A stretch of 64,000 nt of DNA from Malania oleifera (lineage: Eukaryota > Streptophyta > Magnoliopsida > Santalales > Ximeniaceae), in NCBI RefSeq assembly GCF_029873635.1, contig NC_080423.1, positions 109,013,087 to 109,077,086 on the forward strand, in the 5' to 3' direction. The translations under genes and the position numbers were made by a program. The notes beneath the pieces are model-generated. The model did not search any database. It was not told the DNA's origin and saw only the letters and a program-made list of their open reading frames with translations. Below are positions 56,822 through 64,000 of this stretch, one piece after another. How positions within the stretch are numbered: the first letter of the stretch is position 1; each line of letters opens with the position of its first letter.

Positions 56822-58475
56822 CATCCCCCAACTAACATTTTGCTAGTCTCTAGCAAATGACGTAAATGAATCTCAGGGTGGTATCTACAACTACAAACTC
56901 CAATGCTCATGAAATCAATGCACATGCGACACAAGCATACCACTTCACATACAAGAACATAACTGAATTTCACACAAGTTTGTTCATCTTCAATGCACAT
57001 TCTCCAAAGCACGTCACTCATGCAAGTTTCATCGTTTATATGTCATTTAAAAGCAGTATACTCACATGAAGTTAATTAGTTACACATTCAGGGTTAATGC
57101 AATCATATAAGTTCGAGTATAAACAGGTAAACTCTCAAGGTGTGTGTGATGTGTGTGACTCGGTACACTTAGGACGCCAGTGGACATCTACAGAATGGTC
57201 GCTTTGACTCGACCTAACTGGTATACCCTTAAGAACACTCAAAGAAATTGGGTTCACTCATCATATGTGAGGAGGAGTATCGCGATCAAACATCCCACAT
57301 ATGAAAAGAAACAACGCTAAGTATATGGAGTGGACTAGTCTGGAAAGGATCTAGCCTATCTATGAGGTGTTGGGTCCTTCACCCTAGCATCTTCTCACCT
57401 ACTCGTCATATCCAACTGAGACCACCCTAGATCAACTCATTCACAAACTTGTCGTGAATGCATCTGAGGCATTAATCGGTTGAAGAATCTTCATACGCGA
57501 AAAATATGTGTCGTGTCCTTGATTCTTTGTGATATGTATTTGGGCCGGCATTGACATTTCATTTCATGCGCATGTGTATTGCTTATTCTTTTTTCTACTC
57601 ATTCTTTATTTTCTGTCTTTTCTTGAGCAATAAGGACAATCATAACACTTCTTTTGTAATCTTCATACCATCAATGGGAATTAAGCTCGAATAGGAGTTC
57701 ATGAATTAAGTCTATCTCTAGGGGTGGCTCAGCCTTCACATCTTGAGTAGGCTACAAGACCTAGGTTTCTATCTCCCCACTAGTGTACAAAGGAATCATC
57801 CAGAAAAAGAGAATTGAGTTCCATGAACTCTGATTTGATATTAACGCTCAAAAGGACGATAAATAGCTCAAGGATATCTCACAATGTGTCATAGTCGCCA
57901 CGGGTGCTCTCTCAGTGCTCACAGGAAACCCTAAATGCAATGAATCACGTGAATATGTTTATTCAGCCTCGTGAGATGTCGTGTAAATACAGGAAATTAT
58001 ATAGTCAAATTAACATGAGTGTACTACCAATCAATTTTTCATGGAGTCATAAGATTATATAAAGAGAAAACTACGCATGATTGACTCAAGTGTGTCATTC
58101 TTAAGTTATACATGAGTATGTAAAAGGGTATAAACAGTGTTAAGCATGACATAGTGCAATGTAATTCCTCAGTACTCCTCCTTCTTTCTCTCTCTTTTTG
58201 ATTTTTTTTTTTTTGATTTTTTTTTAAATTAAAAACCCAGTACGTGTACATGCACAGTGTTACATGCGAATGCTCATCCCCCCCCAACTAAAGTGGAAGA
58301 TTGTCCTCAATGTGAAAGCATAGGGGAAATAGAAAAGATTGTGCATGGGAAAGGTAAAGCGTACCTGAGTGGCGAAATAATGGAAAACAAAGATCGAACT
58401 ACGAGAAAATAGACCTGAAAACTAACTAAAAATAAAATAAGATAAAAAAAAAGGAAAATAAGGGAAAGAAAAACA
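56822..58475 (-). other. 3' non-coding region of the gag-only element
   Basis: About 1.65 kb between the gag stop and the 3' LTR. It holds no pol domain in any frame; the polypurine tract is at its left edge. T-rich and A-rich runs occur near 58200-58230. Confidence 0.7.
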
Positions 58476-60149
58476 TCACAATTGTCTTGGCGGAGGCTCT
58501 GGAGGAATTTTGTCTGGTTGCCGCAGGTCCATAAATTGCATTGGAAGTTCTCCAAATTTGAGCCGCCACAATCGATCAGTCGTCATACCTACACGAAAAT
58601 CAACCTTAAATGAATTAATGCGTGTCAAAATACCAAACAATTTGTATGCAGGTCGACCCTCGTGTGTGGATAAGAAAGGGTCTTTATTCAACATTGTGTC
58701 CAGAAAATGTGCTTCTTTACGAACTAACATGTGATGGGAAGTTATTGGAGCAATTACCTGTAGTTCTTCAAAAGCATTAACATTAAAAGTTTTACCTGGT
58801 TCTTTGAAAATTATATGCTCACCAGACTGATCACCCTCTTTATCGGGTGTACATATCATCATACCACTGCAAGAGTCTGCCTCCACATTAGGCTCCTTAA
58901 CATCTGACTCAGGCAAGAGTGACGATTTCACGATTTCTGAGCTCGGAGTATGAGGTACCACAGGTTGGTACTTTGTATGAGTATCAGTCTCCTCATCAAC
59001 TAACTGCTCCACTTCTGGCCCCGTTTCCTCTGATTTTTCTTTGACCTCTTATGATTCAGCCATGACTTCTAGTGCTGGGACAACTGGTTGTTCGACGATA
59101 AGCATCTCAGGTTAGGGAAATTCTTTCTCGCTTCTCGAAGTAGTGGTGGCCTCTGCTGTCTCAATAGAAACATCGTGTATTTGTTGGTGTGGCTGCTGAT
59201 ATTCTTGAGAACTAGACTAAGGTTTCACGGGCAATTCTTAGTTTTCTAAGATGTCCAACTGCGTGCTTATACCATTAATGGTATCCCGCAATTCATTATT
59301 ATAATCGACTTGAGTTTGCATGAATTGTTGGAGCATGTTCGCCATCTGTGTTATGCTATCCTCGAAAAGGTCTAACGATGTACAGCTCGGAGAGGTCTGT
59401 TGTGGCTGATATTGAGGCGGAGGGTTGTTTGGGCAGTTTTTTGGCTTGTATACATCTCCACCACTAATTGTGCTGGTAGGGTGTGCAGTCATGGGTGCCT
59501 GAGTATATCGTGTATTGCACTGTGGGACATTGTCAGCTAAGTAATCAAAGAATGATAATACCTGATCTCGATCCTCGCTGACAGGCTCTCCATTAGACAT
59601 AGTCTGGACAAAACACTTGCAATCAGGGGTAAGAGCAGTATAAAAATAATCAACTAACCTCCATGAGTCAAACCCGTGATTTGGACAAGTGCGTAGTAGA
59701 TCCTTGAATCGCTCCCAACAAGCCCCAAATGTCTCGTCATCCTGCTGCACATAATTAAGAATCTATTCCTGCAAAAATTGAGTTTTATGTGAGGGACAAA
59801 ACGCATGGAGAAATTCACGCTCCATATCAGTCCAATTAGTGATAGAGTAAGGTCTCATAGAATGAAACCAAATCAGTGCCTTATCCTGCAAAGTAGCAAG
59901 AAATAAATTTAGTCTAGTAAATTCGTCTGCTCTAGCATGAGAGAAAAACATGTTGTAGGTTAACTCAAACTTTGCTAAGTGCTGATAAGGGCACTCAGAT
60001 TCCGTCCCGTAGAACTTGGGTAGCAGTGACGTCCTCCTGCGCTGCATCATGAAATTAAGCTCGTCATAAGGCAAAACAGTGGAAGAGGATGCAAGGGCAT
60101 ATTCAAGCTGCAAAAAATCCATTATCGTATGCGGTGCAGATGCAGCCAT
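58476..60149 (-). pseudogene. Single gag reading frame of the gag-only element
   Basis: Starting MAASAPHTIMDFLQLEYALA, one frame of about 557 codons runs to PPEPPPRQL and stop. It is broken by in-frame stops near 59760, 59235, 59217, 59113 and 59048, with no frameshift. The N-terminal 300 codons are a Ty3/gypsy retrotransposon gag (YQHLAKFELTYN, ALIWFHSMRPYSITNW, EREFLHAFCPSHK, ETFGACWERFKDLLRTCPNH). The next part is Pro/Gln- and Glu/Ser-rich. The last 100 residues (HFLDTMLNKDPFLS, YKLFGILTRINSFKVDF, RLKFGELPMQF) form a conserved-looking block I do not recognise. No zinc knuckle or protease box was seen. The gag would build particles; the C-terminal role is unknown. Confidence 0.82.
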
Positions 60150-60242
60150 TTTTCAAAACTCAAAATTTTTTCTATTTTTGTTTTCTATTTTTTTTTCTTT
60201 ATCATAAAACTAACAAAAATGACGGGAAAAACGCAAAGGAGA

Positions 60243-60978
60243 GCTTGCCGATAGAACTGGTGGTTGGAGCTCGAACAGGGGGTTGCAGCTGGAGCAGAGG
60301 AGAGCTTGGGTGGCTGCCGGAGGCAGTGGTAGAGAGGGAAAGGGGAAGAGAAGATACAAAGAGCTGAGAAAAGAGAAGAGCAGAAAGAAAGAAAGGCTAG
60401 GAAGAGAGAAGGGACAGAAGAAACAAAAGAGAAGAAGAAGAAGAAGAAGAAGAAGAAGAAGAAGAAGAAGAAGAGGAGGAGAGGAGAGCCCTCACGGGGC
60501 TGCCTGCGTAGGGGGAGGAAGAGAAGGGAATTTAAAGGATAGGGGGGAAAAGCCCTAGACCCGGATCCAGCCCAGCAACTTGACCCAATTGGAGTTGACC
60601 CGAATTGTTATATTTTTTTTTCATTTTTTTCATTCTCTGTTCATAGCAAATCTGACTCTTTTGGATCCCATTTCTCACAAAACTCAAAACACAAAAGTTG
60701 TAGATAATTCTTTTCTATTTCTCTAGAAATTTGAATCGTCTCAATCGGAGCTCGGACGGAAAAGTTATACATGAAATACGAACAGGTGTCGGTTTTGATT
60801 TTCGAGATTTTTCCTGCAACAAAAAATTACCAAAACTTCATAAATAGTGAAATAAAGTTCAAGAATGATGATTTTGGAACTTTATTAAAATATTGGATAA
60901 TTTTGTACATTTAATTAAAAATATAAACCGTAAAGACCGGGTTAAAATGCCCAATTACGCAGTTTTCACGCGTAATCA
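60243..60978 (-). repeat. 5' LTR of the gag-only element, truncated
   Basis: Matches 56107-56821 and carries an (AAG)n run near 60434-60473. About 900 bases of its inner (R-U5) side, together with the primer site, are missing before gag starts. Confidence 0.85.
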
Positions 60979-61014
60979 ATATGCTATGTTAGGAGATTTA
61001 TTTATGTTATCAAA

Positions 61015-61051
<37 letters not shown>

Positions 61052-61245
61052 CTTATATGCATGTATACCAAATATTATACAAAATGTGAATTTTCAAAGT
61101 ATGTGTGGCTTGAGTGCATGATATTGAAATGGAGTTATATGTAGTTTTTCAGTATTTCAAGTTATGCAGCTATAGATAGATGTTTGCAAATTTTATACAA
61201 ACAGAATATGTATACATATACAGTTTATTTCAGATGATTACTTGG

Positions 61246-61284
<39 letters not shown>

Positions 61285-62390
61285 TATACAAATATTTATT
61301 CAGAACAGTATATACAGTGTATATAGAAAGTTATGTTTCCCTAAATGCCAAAACACTTAGATTATACAGAAAGGAAGTACAGAAAGATTATATAGAAAGA
61401 AAGTATAGACAGATTACACAGTTATAGCATCAAGATGCTACAAATATTACAGTAATTACAGTACATCAATATAGTGTCATGGTTATTATGGAAATATAAT
61501 GAAAACAGTATAAAGAGTATAGTACATATATATATAGTATCAAATCCCTATGGAAAGATTACAGACAGATACAGTACAGATATAGAATACAGAGCACAGT
61601 AGCGTTGCTAGATATAGATAGAGTGCAACCACATATCTCAAATAGTATATGGGTATCGTCAGCTGTGCTCGGAGAGTATGCAGCTCTCCAGTTTGCTGGG
61701 TTGAGGGGGGGTGGTTTGACGAGGTAGCAGCCAGTCCCGTGCCTAGGAGAGTATGCAGTTTGGCTGGGCTGAGGTAGTGTAGAGTATGATGACTTAACTG
61801 GAGGGCCAATTAGGTTAAGTCTCGCCTACGGGCCGCACAACCCTGTCATAAGGGGTCAAATCATGACATACAGAGTCCTAGGGAAAGAACACAGTTATGT
61901 ATATAAATACAGTTTTATAGTTTTTATTGTACGTAGTACATTATAGCAGTATGAATGATAGAAAGCTCAGATAATACAGATGTTTTAAGCTTTTATACAT
62001 GTGTTTTATAGATTTTCCAGATCATGTAGTTTTAGATACTTTTATTATAATTTTATGACTCGATCGCCACACACTAGTAGTAGCATATTTCCACTTACTG
62101 AGCGTCGACTCGCCCCATTACTTCACCATTTTTCAGGTGAGACAGCTAGGTGAGTAGATTAGGCTCGCGGATAGGAAGTTTACATGATTACCCCGGTTGT
62201 AGGGTGAGTTATGACAGGATTTTGCATTTTTAAGGTCGATGATGCTGGAGGGGTTTATTTTGTGTGGTTGTGGCTTGTATATACTGGATTCTGGTATTGT
62301 ATAGCATATATATAAATGGTTATATGATTTATGTTTCCACTGCTTAGGTATGGATGTAGATATAATGGTAAGAATTTTGAGGATGTTACA

Positions 62391-63071
62391 CAGGCTCCCC
62401 ATCAGATATGGGTTAGGGAGGGCAGATCTGACCGGGGAAGTACAGTGGTTTACCCTGGTCAGCCAGCCAGGGTAGATCCCGCCTACGGGCCGCACAACCC
62501 TGTCATGAGGGATTAAATCATGACACACAGTTATCCACAGGAAAGTTTTCAGTTATTACTATGTGTATACAGATTTACAGAGACAGAAAATATACTTATG
62601 TACATTAGAAGTATTTTAAATAGTAACCTAAAATACTGATATGTTAAGCAACATGAAAATGGTGGTGGTTTCTATTACTTATACTGTATTTACATATCCA
62701 GTTATACCTGATTACATAGAAATAGATTTTCATAATGTTGTAACTCATCTACCACACACTAGCAATAGCATATTTCGTCTTACTGAGCATTGGCTCATCC
62801 CAATTACTTTAACATTTTTCAGGTGATCCTGGTAGGCAAGCAGATCAGGCTCGCAGGTAAAGGGGCCTCGGTATTGCCCTAACAGTTGTGTGAGTATTTT
62901 TGGGAATATTTGGTATAGCCCTAGCCAATTGAGGGTATTCTAGAAAACAGACATATATGTTTATTTTAGGAAACACTTTAGCATTATGGTATTGTATATA
63001 ATTACATATGGTTATGTTTATTTGATTCCTGCTTCTCGCTGCTTAGGTTGATGATTGGGTTTAATCTAGCA
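62391..63071 (+). mobile_element. 3' part of a related gypsy-type LTR, followed by a primer site
   Basis: Repeats the second half of the gypsy C LTR in diverged form: CCCGCCTACGGGCCGCACAA near 62477-62496, TTACTGAGCATTGGCTCATCC near 62780, CATTTTTCAG|GTGATCC at 62813-62828 and TCGCTGCTTAGG near 63036. It ends GTTTAATCTAGCA followed by a primer-site-like TGGTATCAAAGC at 63072-63083. Gypsy C appears to have landed inside this older LTR. Confidence 0.75.
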
Positions 63072-63083
63072 TGGTATCAAAGC

Positions 63084-64000
63084 ATGTTAAATGTTATAGT
63101 ATAATAAAAAATAAAAAATAAAACTAAGTAAAATAGTAGGTCGATACATGTAATGTATGATAATATTTGTACAAAAAAAAATGGTATGAAAAATCTAAGT
63201 CTAGTATAAATTCCTAAGAGTTTTAGTCACAAATTTGAAGTTTTAAGACTACTTACATGAGACTCTAAACACATTAAATATATTTGAATCCTAATTCTTC
63301 ATGTAGTATAGCTTTAAGATCTTGCAAGCTTGATCAATGTTTCAGTAAACTTGTATTCTTCAAGACTTGTGACTTTAAGATGAGCTTTAGTCAATTCTTC
63401 ATCAAGTTTAACCATTGTGCTTGTGAAAACCACAATACCTGAAATTTAATCTTGGAAGCATTATTAGTATTCTTAATTTGTTATCATCAAAACGGGATTA
63501 AGCCTTGTTAGGCCAACACTCTAGCAATCCTATCAAAGATTATATAAAAGCAACCCCACTCCACACTGATATAGATGAACACTTCAAGTGTGCACTACAA
63601 TTAAACATGTCACCCATAAGGGCTATATAATTCATTAAGAGCAAGTACTCAACCTTATAATTAAACATGTCACCCGCACTTAAAGCTTTAAAAAGTTGTA
63701 GTGTTTCCTAGTGTCACAATCAACAACTCAAGATTCATAAATATTTTACTATTTATCACTTTAATCAACCCTATAAACCTTGTTCAAACCCTAATTGAAA
63801 GAAGACATCTGCTCTACTAATATCAGAATAACCCCTTTGATAGTTCATCTTATAAACATAGATGGTATAGGTAGAAGCAACAAATAAAAATTAATTGTCG
63901 TTTGAACCCAAGATATTGATTGCAGAAATGCCTTAAACATTAATCCAGACTTCATTTGCAATTGATTGGATCTTGTGCGTAGCAAACTCTAGAAAAAGAT
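63084..64000. other. AT-rich DNA, nothing coding recognised
   Basis: Would be the leader of the older element if that is intact, but no gag is visible. A 17-base direct repeat (AATTAAACATGTCACCC) occurs at about 63599 and 63659. Confidence 0.5.

Larger units (their letters stand above)
55204..60978 (-). mobile_element. Gag-only, non-autonomous LTR retrotransposon (TR-GAG-like)
   Basis: Perfect target duplication ATATG at 55199-55203 and 60979-60983. On the minus strand the element starts TGATTACGCG and ends AAGTGAGTCA. The 3' LTR is 55204-56821 (1618 bp). The 5' LTR survives only as 60243-60978, its inner part and primer site being deleted. A polypurine tract (GTTAGTTGGGGGATG on the minus strand) lies at 56822-56836. 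The single coding region is gag (58476-60149). No protease, RT or integrase fits in the remaining space, so it depended on another element for mobility. It is the youngest layer in this nest. Confidence 0.85.
47508..62390 (+). mobile_element. Ty3/gypsy element, Tekay/Del-like (family C), 5' truncated, right LTR split
   Basis: Left LTR 47508-49530 lacks the first 273 bases present in the right LTR. The right LTR starts at 54454 (TGTAATGACCCAAAAAAT) and ends at 62390 (GAGGATGTTACA), interrupted by an LTR element at 55204-60978. Primer site TGGTATCAGAGC is at 49534-49545 and polypurine tract AAAGAGGGGAGAA just before 54454. Internal domains in order: gag, protease, RT, RNase H, integrase, chromodomain-like tail. 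The pol is better preserved than in family B but still broken. No target duplication because the left end is missing. Confidence 0.93.
54454..62390 (+). repeat. Right LTR of gypsy C, interrupted at 55204-60978
   Basis: Part 1 is 54454-55203 with CGTCGACGA-type motifs (54536-54776), TATAAATA at 54783-54790, (CT)n and CAAG|GTAAGG at 55024-55033. Part 2 is 60984-62390, resuming in the same LTR sequence, with TTACTGAGCGTCGACTCGCC and TTTTTCAG|GT at about 62096-62138. Confidence 0.9.

Overview
This is nuclear DNA of a flowering plant, almost certainly a eudicot. It is AT-rich, carries spliced fragments of plant-specific gene families (MADS-box, R2R3-MYB) and is dominated by LTR retrotransposons. 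The class of plant is inferred from gene families and repeat types; I cannot name the species. No rRNA, tRNA or CRISPR feature was found.

Layout. 1-530: remnant of a minus-strand LTR element. 530-7190: AT-rich DNA with small repeats, probably partly the first intron of a SEPALLATA-like MADS-box gene whose exon 1 is at 7187-7371 (minus). 7.4-11.2 kb: its upstream DNA, a 226-bp tandem duplication and two related MITEs. 11.2-20.4 kb: a complete three-exon R2R3-MYB gene (minus, 261 codons) of the anthocyanin (subgroup 6) type. Its second intron is about 8.3 kb because a Ty1/copia element (12774-19556) sits in it, and that element's 5' LTR is itself split by a solo gypsy-type LTR (13167-15031). 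Intron 2 starts with a GC donor. 21.6-26.9 kb: a second, more complete Ty1/copia element about 1.15 kb upstream of the MYB start. 27.5-27.8 kb: the last exon of a monoacylglycerol-lipase-like alpha/beta hydrolase (minus).

29.7-45.5 kb is a nest: a CACTA-type terminus (29694) split by a minus-strand copia element (29727-44381, same family as the one in the MYB intron), which is split by a Ty3/gypsy Tekay-like element (31385-40642). CACTA-like subterminal repeats resume at 44382-45480, followed by a triplicated exon-like unit. 47.5-62.4 kb is a second Tekay-like gypsy element with a 5'-truncated left LTR. Its right LTR is split by a 5.8-kb gag-only LTR element (55204-60978, minus). The gypsy element itself lies against the tail of a related LTR (62391-63071).

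How it fits together. The host genes visible (MADS exon, MYB, hydrolase exon) are all on the minus strand and widely spaced. Everything else is layered transposon insertion, and the target-site duplications give the order. The points most worth a second look are: the transposon-loaded pigment-type MYB with its GC-AG intron; a splice-site-like architecture (GAG|GTAAG ... TTTTTCAG|GT) kept inside the LTRs of three gypsy-type families; palindromic TCGTCGACGA arrays just upstream of their TATA boxes; the gag-only element; and the triplicated exon-like unit next to the CACTA repeats. All comparisons are by eye from the sequence; no alignment or database search was run.
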